Positions 27,041 to 35,634 of a stretch of 64,000 nt of DNA are shown piece by piece. Under the pieces are notes generated by a model. It had not been told where the DNA came from. It worked only from the letters and a program-made list of their open reading frames with translations, and ran no database searches. How positions within the stretch are numbered: position 1 is the stretch's first letter; the number at the start of each line of letters is the position of its first letter. Made by a program: the position numbers and the translations under genes. The DNA lies in the NCBI GenBank assembly GCA_026710795.1, contig JAPOQK010000012.1, positions 33,823-97,822 of the forward strand, read 5' to 3'. The stretch is from Candidatus Poribacteria bacterium. GTDB lineage: Bacteria > Poribacteria > WGA-4E > WGA-3G.

Positions 27041-28056
27041 TATTTTTCCTTCTTGTTCTCACTGTCTTTTGTTTGGGAACGTAAATACGGTACTTCTATT
27101 TGGCCAGAAATTATTTTTGACTTGAATTCCTCTACTTTATTCAAAATATCTTTAGAAAGTAAAGATTCGTTGTCTTCATCTACAATATATTCTATACCAC
27201 CCTCTTTTAGTCCGTAGTTTTTTACTCCACCAGTAAAATTACCTGTAATCACATTTTCTATCATCTGATATACAGACAATTCCACACCTTTTATAATACT
27301 TGTAAGTACTTGACCAGGGACGAGACCATTTCCATTTGAATCTACCCATATTAGATATTTCCCTGTTTGTTTTGCTGCTTCAAGAACACCTAACCCACTT
27401 GCACCCGCTGCAGCGAGAATAATATCTGCCCCTTTATTATATTGTGCAAGTGCCAACTCTTTCCCTTTTGCTGGATCATTAAAAGCTTGGGGTGTGACCC
27501 CAACATAATTTACGAGCAGTTCAATATTTGGATCTGTTTTTTTAAGTCCAGCGGCGTATCCAATTTCAAATGCTTCAACGAGAGGTATTTTCATCCCACC
27601 CACAAAACCGACCTTTTTGGTTTCGGTCTTTAGTGCAGCGATGGCACCTGCAAGAAAAGTCCCTTCGTGTGCCTTATAAATGAGGGATGCAACATTTTTC
27701 GGTTCAGCTTCAGCATCAATCAGTGCGAAGTTAACATTTGGAAAATCTACTGCTACACGGTTCATTGGTTCCTGAAATTGGAATCCGACACCGATTATCA
27801 GATCAAACTTTAATTTTGCCAGACGACGCAATGCCATTTCGGTATCAGTATTCTGTGTAGGATTTACTTCTGTCAATTTGATATTCCACTTGTCAACAGA
27901 TTTTTTTGCACCATTATAAGCAGCATCACAAAAAGACAGATCCCCACGACCGCGTACGTCATAAATCAATCCGACCTTGATTGATGCGAATGCACTACTT
28001 ATATTTATAAGACTAACCATTAGGATAGGTAGTATAAAATACAGATATTTCCTCAA
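27040..28056 (-). CDS. BMP-family ABC transporter substrate-binding protein
   Basis: Periplasmic binding protein of the Bmp/PnrA family, usually for nucleosides. Signal peptide FILPILMVSLINISSAFA, then IKVGLIYDVRGRGDLSFCDAAYNG, the FDLIIGVGFQF stretch, KVGFVGGMKIPLVEAFEIGY and ADIILAAAGASGLGVLEAA, all matching family blocks. There is no lipobox Cys at the cleavage site, unlike many members. The start is TTG supported by TAGGAG eight bases upstream. The first gene of a three-gene unit with a dehydrogenase and a hydantoinase A; no ATPase or permease adjoins it, and the nearest permeases are at 3-1144. Confidence 0.88.
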   Translation of the reverse strand: MRKYLYFILPILMVSLINISSAFASIKVGLIYDVRGRGDLSFCDAAYNGAKKSVDKWNIKLTEVNPTQNTDTEMALRRLAKLKFDLIIGVGFQFQEPMNRVAVDFPNVNFALIDAEAEPKNVASLIYKAHEGTFLAGAIAALKTETKKVGFVGGMKIPLVEAFEIGYAAGLKKTDPNIELLVNYVGVTPQAFNDPAKGKELALAQYNKGADIILAAAGASGLGVLEAAKQTGKYLIWVDSNGNGLVPGQVLTSIIKGVELSVYQMIENVITGNFTGGVKNYGLKEGGIEYIVDEDNESLLSKDILNKVEEFKSKIISGQIEVPYLRSQTKDSENKKEK

Positions 28057-28834
28057 GACAATTTCTCCTATGTTTTAAAGAATGTGAATCAGAGAAAGGG
28101 TTGCCTCTGACAAACGAAGAATAAACACAATTACAAGTAAGGTTATTATGTTGTAAATGATAATTGGTATATTTACGTAATCAATTATTAGGATACACCA
28201 TTGAGTAGGCAAATGCAAGATATTTCTATTGCAGACATTCCAGCGTCAATTGAAATCCTCTACCAATATATTTAACAAATGTTAAAATAAGATTAAATCT
28301 ACATAATTGCGAGATAAATTAATAGTGTTGTATAATAACTCTTATTCAACACTATTGAAATTATGGTTTGTAATAGCCTGTTAACATCTTATTGTATCAA
28401 TGCAGGCATAGCTTATTACCTGTTCTGATGACACTTGAATGACTTCTATGGTATTCTTTGGAATATGGACTGATGATTACAGTTGACGCTGGTAAGATTG
28501 CGTGATAATATACATCAGATTTATTGTGGAATCAGATTGAGGCAGGGTACATAAGGAATTCTAAAGTTCAATAACAATTTGATTGAAAAGGATAAGAAAT
28601 TAAATTCGCCTTGTAACGTTTTCTTAGGTATATAATATCCCAAATATAAAATAAACGCGTTGTACGCCAACGTGAGCATTAATATTTTAAGGGGATTTCA
28701 ACAATTTTTCTCAAAGAACAATTTCCATTTCAGTGATGCCGAATTACAAATTTTCATCCAACACATATAATATATTACTAATTTGTGTGATATTATCATT
28801 TATATACATCATCTACTGACAACGTGTTCTTAAT
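28057..28834. other. Gene-free divergent spacer
   Basis: About 780 AT-rich bases between the divergently transcribed binding-protein and ASPIC-protein genes. A weak promoter-like TTGACG (28483-28488) with TAATAT 17 bases later is the only element noted, and it is 330 bases from the next gene. I see no RNA gene, repeat or coding frame. Confidence 0.4.
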
Positions 28835-30493
28835 ATGCGTTATTATAATTTATTAATACTTTCAATTATATCTATCATTATAATATTGACTGTAGGAGAA
28901 TTTGGTAAAGCACAGCTGCCATCCTTACAAAATGAAAATGTACTTTTCGTCGATGTAACTAAAGATACAGGTATCCAGTTTCTTGATGAGAACGGAGAGA
29001 ATGGTAAGAAATATTTCATTGAACCATTAGGCAGAGGTTTGGCTCTCTTTGACTATGATAACGATGGTGATCTGGATCTTTACCTCGTCAACGGATGCAA
29101 TTTACCGATAGAGAAATCTGATAAACATCCAAAAAACATACTATATCGCAATGACGATGGAGTTTATATTGATGTGACAAATGTTGCATCTGTAGGAGAC
29201 ACTGGATACGGATTGGGATGTTGTGCGGGTGATTATAATAACGATGGATATATTGACCTTTATGTTACAAACTACGGTAAGAATATCTTATATAAGAACA
29301 ATGGGGATGGAACATTTTCAGATGTAACTGATGAGACCGGTGTTGGAGGAAATGAACTTAGTAGCGGATGTGCTTTCTTTGATTATGATGCTGATGGACA
29401 CTTGGATCTCTATGTTGTAAATTATGTTCAATTTGATATAGATGCAAATCCTGTATGCACCCGTAAAGGTGTTCCAACCTATTGCACCCCTGAAGCACTT
29501 GATGCTGAAGCAGATATTCTTTACCAAAACAGTGGTAATGGAACATTCACAGATGTGACACAGATCGCAGGGATAACTGCACCCGCAGGTAAAGGTCTCG
29601 GTGTCGTATGTGGTGATATTGATAATGATGAGGATGTTGATGTATTTGTTGCAAATGATACAACTCCGAATTTTCTCTACATTAATCAAGGAAACGGTAA
29701 ATTCACTGAAGATGCGCTTTTTGCCGGTGTTGCACTAAGTGAAGATGGTCGCGCATTTAGTGGTATGGGTGCAAACCTCGGTGATTATGATAACGACGGA
29801 TTTCTGGATATAGTAATTACCAATTTCCAAGATCAAGTAAATAACATCTATAAAAATGCACATAACGGCTTCTTCAACGATGTGAGTTTTCTTACTGGAA
29901 TTGGTGAAAAGAGTCTACCCTATTTGGCATGGGGTGTGGATTTTGTGGATTTTAATAACGATGGATGGCTTGATCTGTTCGTATGTAACGGACACTTAGA
30001 CGATAATATTGCAGAGATAGATCCTGTTGGAACGTATTCCCAACCAAACCATATATTTTGGAATAATCTGAATTCTACATTTGAGATGACTGAAGTAGGT
30101 ATTTCACATAAAGTTAGTCGTGGTGCAGCTTTTGGAGACATCGATAACGATGGAGATATTGATATTGTTGTTGCTAACCTAAAAGATACGCCAACAGTAC
30201 TGCGTAATAACGGTGGGAATTCTAATAATTGGTTAAGTGTAAAGTTGATTGGTAAGCATTGTGCTCGTGATGCGATTGGGGCACGTGTATCAGTTACAAC
30301 TGGGGATTCAACACAAATACGAGAGGTAAAAAGTGGTTCTGGATATCTCAGTCAGAACGATATGCGGTTACATTTCGGTTTAGCGGATATTGATACAATA
30401 GACTCGCTAACAGTAAAATGGATCTGTGGTCATGTTGAAACCTTCAAGAATATACATTCAAATCAAATGATAGTAATAAAGGAAACAAGATAG
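28835..30493 (+). CDS. Secreted FG-GAP/VCBS repeat protein with C-terminal ASPIC/UnbV domain (CRTAC1-like)
   Basis: 552 residues. An N-terminal hydrophobic signal (LILSIISIIIILTVGEFG) directs export. Calcium-binding FG-GAP/VCBS repeats carry the pattern D-Y-D-N-D-G-D-L-D-L, seen at least six times (for example FDYDNDGDLDLYLVN, GDYNNDGYIDLYVTN, GDIDNDEDVDVFVAN). The C-terminal part NNWLSVKLIGK, GARVSV and GSGYLSQNDMRLHFGL matches the ASPIC/UnbV domain. Such proteins are expected to be extracellular beta-propellers, often linked to carbohydrate or surface binding; a precise role is not known. It heads a run of secreted proteins on the plus strand. No ribosome site is seen. Confidence 0.85.
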   Translation: MRYYNLLILSIISIIIILTVGEFGKAQLPSLQNENVLFVDVTKDTGIQFLDENGENGKKYFIEPLGRGLALFDYDNDGDLDLYLVNGCNLPIEKSDKHPKNILYRNDDGVYIDVTNVASVGDTGYGLGCCAGDYNNDGYIDLYVTNYGKNILYKNNGDGTFSDVTDETGVGGNELSSGCAFFDYDADGHLDLYVVNYVQFDIDANPVCTRKGVPTYCTPEALDAEADILYQNSGNGTFTDVTQIAGITAPAGKGLGVVCGDIDNDEDVDVFVANDTTPNFLYINQGNGKFTEDALFAGVALSEDGRAFSGMGANLGDYDNDGFLDIVITNFQDQVNNIYKNAHNGFFNDVSFLTGIGEKSLPYLAWGVDFVDFNNDGWLDLFVCNGHLDDNIAEIDPVGTYSQPNHIFWNNLNSTFEMTEVGISHKVSRGAAFGDIDNDGDIDIVVANLKDTPTVLRNNGGNSNNWLSVKLIGKHCARDAIGARVSVTTGDSTQIREVKSGSGYLSQNDMRLHFGLADIDTIDSLTVKWICGHVETFKNIHSNQMIVIKETR

Positions 30494-30722
30494 ACACCTG
30501 AAACTCAAATTCTGCATAGTATCATATAATATTGTAGATTGGGGTGATGAACGAACCTAACATGGAACACTCTTTCAAACAGTAATGTTTCAACTTTTTA
30601 GTTTGACTTTTTTTCACATAAGGCGTATGCTATTAACATGATACTACATCCATACGGATGTTTAATTTTTAACAATTGTTGGCTTGAACCAAAATTACAT
30701 AGCATAAATCTAAGGAGTTGCC

Positions 30723-31406
30723 ATGAAAACCATTATTATTAGTGTACGTAAATTAACTGTATTCGGTTTTCTCACTCTTTTTTCTTTGATACTATCTCAT
30801 CCAACATTTGCAGGAACCCAACTGTGGGATTTTGAGAAAGATGCTGATGGCTGGAAAGTTGCAAACGGTAACTGGAACGTCGATGATGGTGTCTATAAAC
30901 TTAGTAAGGGTGGACAAGCTGAGCATTCTCTCGTTGGTGAAGAGGATTGGGATGATTATACCATTGAGGCGAAAGTGCGTCTTGATGAGGGTAGTTGGGC
31001 AGGTATAGTATTTCGTGCAAAAAGCGAAATGGAATACTATGTCTATTATTTGAATGTTCCCAGTAACATATCTGAACTGTGGCGACACAAAGCAGGAGCT
31101 TGGAACGCACGTGACAATATTTCTCAACCTCCCGCTGCTGGTGGTGTCGTTATCAAAAACGGTGAATGGCTTGATGTGAAAATTGAAGTAGAAAGCAATA
31201 AATTTACGTTGTATATCAACGATGAAAAACAGAGCGAAGATACTGATGGCCAGTATGGTCAAGGTAAGGTTGGTGTATGGGGTTGGGAAACTGCAGCAAG
31301 TTTTGACGATTTTACAGTAGATGGTAGAAACGTAGCACATACTTTGGCTGTTGACCCAAACCGTAAACTCACAACCACATGGGGTCGTCTAAAACAGGTT
31401 TTTTAA
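30723..31406 (+). CDS. Secreted ConA-like domain protein A with KLTTTWGRLK tail
   Basis: 227 residues. Signal peptide ending SLILSHPTFAG, then a single concanavalin-A-like/DUF1080-type jelly roll: LWDFEKDADGWKVANGNWNV, WDDYTIEAKVRLDEGSWAGI, EYYVYYLNVPS and VGVWGWETAASFDDFTVDG. These domains resemble 3-keto-disaccharide hydrolase/laminin-like folds that bind or cleave glycans; I see no clear catalytic residues. The C-terminus reads RKLTTTWGRLKQVF, the shared tail. The gene at 31492 is a close paralogue. A ribosome site AAGGAG precedes the ATG and a strong terminator follows the stop, so it is its own transcript. Confidence 0.75.
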   Translation: MKTIIISVRKLTVFGFLTLFSLILSHPTFAGTQLWDFEKDADGWKVANGNWNVDDGVYKLSKGGQAEHSLVGEEDWDDYTIEAKVRLDEGSWAGIVFRAKSEMEYYVYYLNVPSNISELWRHKAGAWNARDNISQPPAAGGVVIKNGEWLDVKIEVESNKFTLYINDEKQSEDTDGQYGQGKVGVWGWETAASFDDFTVDGRNVAHTLAVDPNRKLTTTWGRLKQVF

Positions 31407-31415
31407 CGTTTTAAT

Positions 31416-31442
31416 GGGCGCGTATTTATTGCGCGCTCTTTT
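31416..31442 (+). terminator. Rho-independent terminator after ConA-like gene A
   Basis: GGGCGCG (31416-31422) pairs with CGCGCTC (31432-31438) with one G.U pair, followed by a TTTT run. A second small stem, ATACCCA/TGGGTAT (31449-31472), sits just before the next gene's ribosome site. Confidence 0.7.
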
Positions 31443-31491
31443 CATAAAATACCCAAGCATGAACCTGGGTATCTGATAAAAAGGAGTATAA

Positions 31492-32154
31492 ATGAAACGG
31501 ATCTTAACTACTATAATTTGTATATTCCTTCTTACCATATTAGTTTCTACAGGCTATGCTGGAGAACAGTTGTGGAATTTTGAATCCGGATCAGCCGATG
31601 ACTGGAAAGTTGCTAATGGTAATTGGAGTGTTACGGACGGTGTGTATAAACTTGCCACAGGTGCGCAAGCTGAACATTCATTTGTCGGCGAAGTTACTTG
31701 GGAAGATTACACTGTTGAAGCAAAAGTCCGGATTGATGAAGGTAATTGGGCAGGTTTAGCATTCCGAGCAAAAAGTGAAATGGAATATTATGTCTATTAC
31801 TTCAATGTTCCTGATAACAAGACAGAACTTTGGCGACACAAAACAGGTGGTTGGACTGCACGTGACAATATCGGACAACTTGAAGGGCAAAACGTTACGA
31901 TCGAAGTAGGTAAATGGTACGATATGAAAGTTATCATAGAAGGTAATGTAATGGCTCTTTCTATAAACGGTGAAATGCAAGGTGAACTCTCTGATGACAT
32001 GTATGGTGCCGGACAAGCAGGTGTCTGGGGTTGGCAAACTGGTGCCAGTTTTGATGACTTCAAGGTTTCTGGTGATGAAATTGAAGGTAGTGTCACACCC
32101 GTTGAACCACTGGATAAACTGACGACTACCTGGGGACGTATCAAGAGTCGATGA
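31492..32154 (+). CDS. Secreted ConA-like domain protein B with KLTTTWGRIK tail (paralogue of A)
   Basis: 220 residues, signal peptide LLTILVSTGYAG, then the same fold as the preceding gene: LWNFESGSADDWKVANGNWS, WEDYTVEAKVRIDEGNWAGL, EYYVYYFNVPDNKTELWRHK, VGVWGWQTGASFDDFKVSG style blocks. The two proteins differ by several small indels but share most core residues, so they are a tandem duplication that has diverged. The tail is DKLTTTWGRIKSR, ending within a few residues of the motif. A strong ribosome site (AAAAAGGAG) and a downstream terminator bracket the gene. The function beyond glycan-like binding is unknown. Confidence 0.75.
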   Translation: MKRILTTIICIFLLTILVSTGYAGEQLWNFESGSADDWKVANGNWSVTDGVYKLATGAQAEHSFVGEVTWEDYTVEAKVRIDEGNWAGLAFRAKSEMEYYVYYFNVPDNKTELWRHKTGGWTARDNIGQLEGQNVTIEVGKWYDMKVIIEGNVMALSINGEMQGELSDDMYGAGQAGVWGWQTGASFDDFKVSGDEIEGSVTPVEPLDKLTTTWGRIKSR

Positions 32155-32196
32155 TAGATTTCTGATTCAGTGAACGTTTATATCAATACCTAATTC

Positions 32197-32237
32197 AAGG
32201 GAGGCGTTTCAGTTTTCAGGAACTGCCTCCCTTTATA
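32197..32237 (+). terminator. Rho-independent terminator after ConA-like gene B
   Basis: AAGGGAGGC (32197-32205) pairs with GCCTCCCTT (32225-32233); the inner GTTTC/GGAAC extends the stem. A short T-rich stretch follows. Confidence 0.75.
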
Positions 32238-32253
32238 TTGTAGACTCTGAGAA

Positions 32254-34080
32254 ATGAAACGATATGGTATGGTGCGTAACAGATTTTCGTATATTTTTGT
32301 TATAGTAAATCTTTCTGTTTTGGTATGCACTATACCTTTAGGTTTATGCCAAAGTGATAACGGAACATCATTAACTGAGCAAATTGAATCGTATCAGAAA
32401 CAACTTGCTGCTGATGCTACAAGGATTGATATTCGACTACAATTGGCTAAGATATATTTGCAAATTGAAGGATATCCGTATGCAATTAACGAATATCGTG
32501 AAGTTATATCTTCTGTAGATGCTATGTCAAAATACGCTTATGCATTACCCGAAGGTTTCTATGGATTAGGATTGGCTTATGTAGGTCTTGAGAAATTTGA
32601 CAAGTCTATTGATGCATTTAAACGTGCACTTCAATTTTCACCTAATCGATCACATATTCATGCAGCTTTAGGTTCAGCATTTGCGAGTCTGCATCAATAT
32701 GACAATGCACTTGATGCATACAAAACAGCCAACAAACTCAAACCAGACGATGCAATGATACAACATCAGTTGGGGAATATCTATAGCAAACGTGGCAAAC
32801 GCTCAAATGCGATAATCCATCATCAGAAAGCAATTGCATTATCTCCAAATTTAGCAACCGCACATTACCAATTGGGCTTACTTTATTCACAAGAAGGTCG
32901 ATTAAATGATGCAATCTCAGCATATAAAATCGCTTATGAGAAAGATCCAGAACTTATTGAAGCACTCTATAACCTCGCTCAAACACACATACGAATTGGA
33001 AATAGAGAAGAGGCACAAAATGTAATGCAGCTTTATGACAAACAAAAGGTAGTAGTGAAACCGATACAGGTGTTACGCGGCTCGTTGCAGAGAACAACTC
33101 CACCGGTAGAAAGAGCTAAAATCCTTGCAAATATAGGTAGACTATATCTAAGAAATGAGAATTATGAGAAGGCAGTTTGGGAATATGAAAAGGCACTTGC
33201 CCTAAATCCACAAGTTATTGAAGCCTACAACGGTGTGGGGATCGCATACACGATGCTCAATAGGTTTTCAGAAGCGATTGATGCACAACAGAAAGCACTA
33301 TCACTTCAACCAAATTTTGCTGAAGCACAGGCGGGACTCGGTTTGGTTTACCTTGTGCAGAAGAAAGATGAAATAGCACTGAAACATTATCAGAAGGCAT
33401 TGACACTCAATCAAAACAACATTGAGAACCGTAAGATTAAGTTTGAGGAAGAAGTTCATCTGAAAATTGGATTAATATTGATAAATCAAAAACGATATCC
33501 AGAAGCAGTTTCTGCATACAAAACAGTAATTCAACTCAATAAAGACAATGCTGAAGCATATCATAACTTAGGTATTTGCTACGCACATCAGCAAAAGACA
33601 GATGAAGCATTGTCTGCACTCCAGAATGCAGTTGAAATTGTGAAGAAATTAGGCATTTCAAAGCCTTCCTCAGCAGAGAATTCATCTCAACCCTCATTCA
33701 TTCCAGATACATTCTACCTAATAGGTGAACTATACAGGCATGAGCGAGATTACGATAAAGCGGAATCTGCATATCTTTCATCAGGTTTACCAAAAGCGTA
33801 TAATGCGTTAGCCCAACTCACTGCAAAACAGGCAATCACTCTTGATAATCCTGTCAGACACAATGAGCAAATGGACAAGGCAACTTCGTATGCACGAACA
33901 GCAATCCGATTAGAACCAGATTCAGCAAGTTTTCATAATACGCTTGCATTGATTGCATTTAGAAAAGGAGATTATACTTCTGCTGAAAAATCTATACGAA
34001 CCGCAATATCTCTGGAACCAGAAAACCAAAACTATCAAGAAGGACTAAAAGAGATATTAACGAAATTGTCCGCTAAATGA
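32254..34080 (+). CDS. Secreted/periplasmic TPR-repeat protein
   Basis: 608 residues. A hydrophobic export signal (IFVIVNLSVLVCTIPLGLC) is followed by about a dozen tetratricopeptide repeats recognisable by the W/Y-x-x-L-G-x-x-Y pattern and A-x-x-x-Y-x-x-A-L, for example FYGLGLAYVGLEKFDKSIDA, HAALGSAFASLHQYDNALDA and AYNGVGIAYTMLNRFSEAIDA-like blocks. TPR arrays mediate protein-protein contacts; the partner is not known. LGLCQ could be read as a lipobox but is not a strong one. The gene follows the two ConA-like genes after a terminator, so co-expression is not certain. Confidence 0.8.
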   Translation: MKRYGMVRNRFSYIFVIVNLSVLVCTIPLGLCQSDNGTSLTEQIESYQKQLAADATRIDIRLQLAKIYLQIEGYPYAINEYREVISSVDAMSKYAYALPEGFYGLGLAYVGLEKFDKSIDAFKRALQFSPNRSHIHAALGSAFASLHQYDNALDAYKTANKLKPDDAMIQHQLGNIYSKRGKRSNAIIHHQKAIALSPNLATAHYQLGLLYSQEGRLNDAISAYKIAYEKDPELIEALYNLAQTHIRIGNREEAQNVMQLYDKQKVVVKPIQVLRGSLQRTTPPVERAKILANIGRLYLRNENYEKAVWEYEKALALNPQVIEAYNGVGIAYTMLNRFSEAIDAQQKALSLQPNFAEAQAGLGLVYLVQKKDEIALKHYQKALTLNQNNIENRKIKFEEEVHLKIGLILINQKRYPEAVSAYKTVIQLNKDNAEAYHNLGICYAHQQKTDEALSALQNAVEIVKKLGISKPSSAENSSQPSFIPDTFYLIGELYRHERDYDKAESAYLSSGLPKAYNALAQLTAKQAITLDNPVRHNEQMDKATSYARTAIRLEPDSASFHNTLALIAFRKGDYTSAEKSIRTAISLEPENQNYQEGLKEILTKLSAK

Positions 34081-34122
34081 TAAAACAATAATATTGATAT
34101 TATATGTGATTAGAGGTTAATT

Positions 34123-35568
34123 ATGGCTTATTCCAGTCTTAGAGAATTTGTAAAAGCACTTGATCGGGACGGAGAACTTAAACGTATAAAGACAAGAGTA
34201 TCTCCCGACCTTGAAATCAGCGAGATTACCGACCGTGTTAGTAAAGCAGGTGGTCCTGCACTGCTATTTGAAAATGTAGAAGGCAGCGATATGCCTTTGT
34301 TAATTAATGCCTATGGATCCTATTCTCGTATGGCGATGGCACTCGGTGTCGACGATCTTTCCCGAATTGCTTATGAAATCGAGGGAATGATAAAAATTGG
34401 TCCTCCTGAATCCCTTCTTGATAAGGTGAAAATGTTGCGTATTTTGTCTCAACTAACCAAGTTTCCACCGAAAACTGTCAAGAAAGGTGTCTCTCAAGAT
34501 GTTGTCCTGACAGGTGAAAATGCATCGTTAGATAAACTACCCTTAATAAAGTGTTGGCCTATGGATGCTGACAAATATATCACTCTACCTCAAGTATTCA
34601 CGCACAGTTTGAAAACAGGTCAACGAAACGTTGGCACCTATCGACTGCAGAAACTAAATCCTCACGCTTTAGCAATGCATTGGCAGATACATCACGATGG
34701 AGCAGCACATCACAGAGAATATAAACAGGCAGGTGAACAGATGCCAGTGGCAATTGCAATCGGTGGTGACCCTATAATGTCTTATATCGGTACTGCCCCC
34801 CTGCCATCTGGTATTGATGAGTTGCTATTTGCTGGATTTCTACGAAAAGCAAATGTAGAAATGGTAAAAGCAAAGACCATAGATATGATGGTTCCAGCTG
34901 AAGCAGACATTGTTATTGAAGGGTTTATTGAACCTGATGAAACATGTATTGAAGGACCTTTTGGTGACCATACAGGATTCTATTCCCTGCCAGAGGAATA
35001 CCCAGTGTTCCGAATCACCGCAATAACACATCGCAAAGACCCAATATACCAAACTATCATTGTTGGCAAACCTCCTATGGAGGACTGTTACATGGGGAAG
35101 GCGACCGAACGCATCTTTATGCCGCTGATAAAAACACAACTTCCTGAACTTGTGGATATGAATTTGCCGTTATTTGGAGTGTTCCATAACTTTGCTCTAA
35201 TATCAATTGATAAACGTTATCCTTTTCAAGCAAAGAAAATTATGCATAGTTTTTGGGGACTTGGACAACTGATGTTTAGTAAAATCATCATCGTTGTTGA
35301 TAAAGACGTGGATGTACAGAATGTTGAGGAAGTTTTATTCTATGTTGGGAGCAATGTTGACCCGAAACGTGATGTTACCATCGTTGAAGGTCCAGTTGAT
35401 GTGCTTGACCATGCAGCTCCGCTTCTTGGTGCTGGATCCAAGATGGGAATTGATGCTACAACGAAATGGCAAGAAGAGGGTTATCATCGTGATTGGCCCC
35501 CTGAAATACAGATGTCTGAGGAAATCATTGAACTCGTTAATGAACGGTGGAAGAAATATGGATTGTAA
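34123..35568 (+). CDS. UbiD-family prenylated-FMN decarboxylase
   Basis: Predicted prFMN-dependent (de)carboxylase. The 481-residue protein starts with the family block SLREFVKALDRDGELKRI, has ALLFENVEG, the central AIAIGGDPIMSYIGTAPLP, and the conserved active-site region IEGPFGDHTGFYSLPEEYPV with EPDETCIEGP carrying the catalytic acids. Members include UbiD of ubiquinone synthesis and aromatic or acrylic acid decarboxylases; the exact substrate cannot be told. The UbiX flavin prenyltransferase that makes the cofactor is not in the window. A ribosome site AGAGG precedes the ATG. The following gene encodes a redox flavoprotein 66 bases away, probably co-transcribed. Confidence 0.87.
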   Translation: MAYSSLREFVKALDRDGELKRIKTRVSPDLEISEITDRVSKAGGPALLFENVEGSDMPLLINAYGSYSRMAMALGVDDLSRIAYEIEGMIKIGPPESLLDKVKMLRILSQLTKFPPKTVKKGVSQDVVLTGENASLDKLPLIKCWPMDADKYITLPQVFTHSLKTGQRNVGTYRLQKLNPHALAMHWQIHHDGAAHHREYKQAGEQMPVAIAIGGDPIMSYIGTAPLPSGIDELLFAGFLRKANVEMVKAKTIDMMVPAEADIVIEGFIEPDETCIEGPFGDHTGFYSLPEEYPVFRITAITHRKDPIYQTIIVGKPPMEDCYMGKATERIFMPLIKTQLPELVDMNLPLFGVFHNFALISIDKRYPFQAKKIMHSFWGLGQLMFSKIIIVVDKDVDVQNVEEVLFYVGSNVDPKRDVTIVEGPVDVLDHAAPLLGAGSKMGIDATTKWQEEGYHRDWPPEIQMSEEIIELVNERWKKYGL

Positions 35569-35634
35569 ACATTATTTCTGTTTCTGTAGTTATATAATTC
35601 ATTCTTTTGCATTCTAATGTATAAGGAGAGAAAC

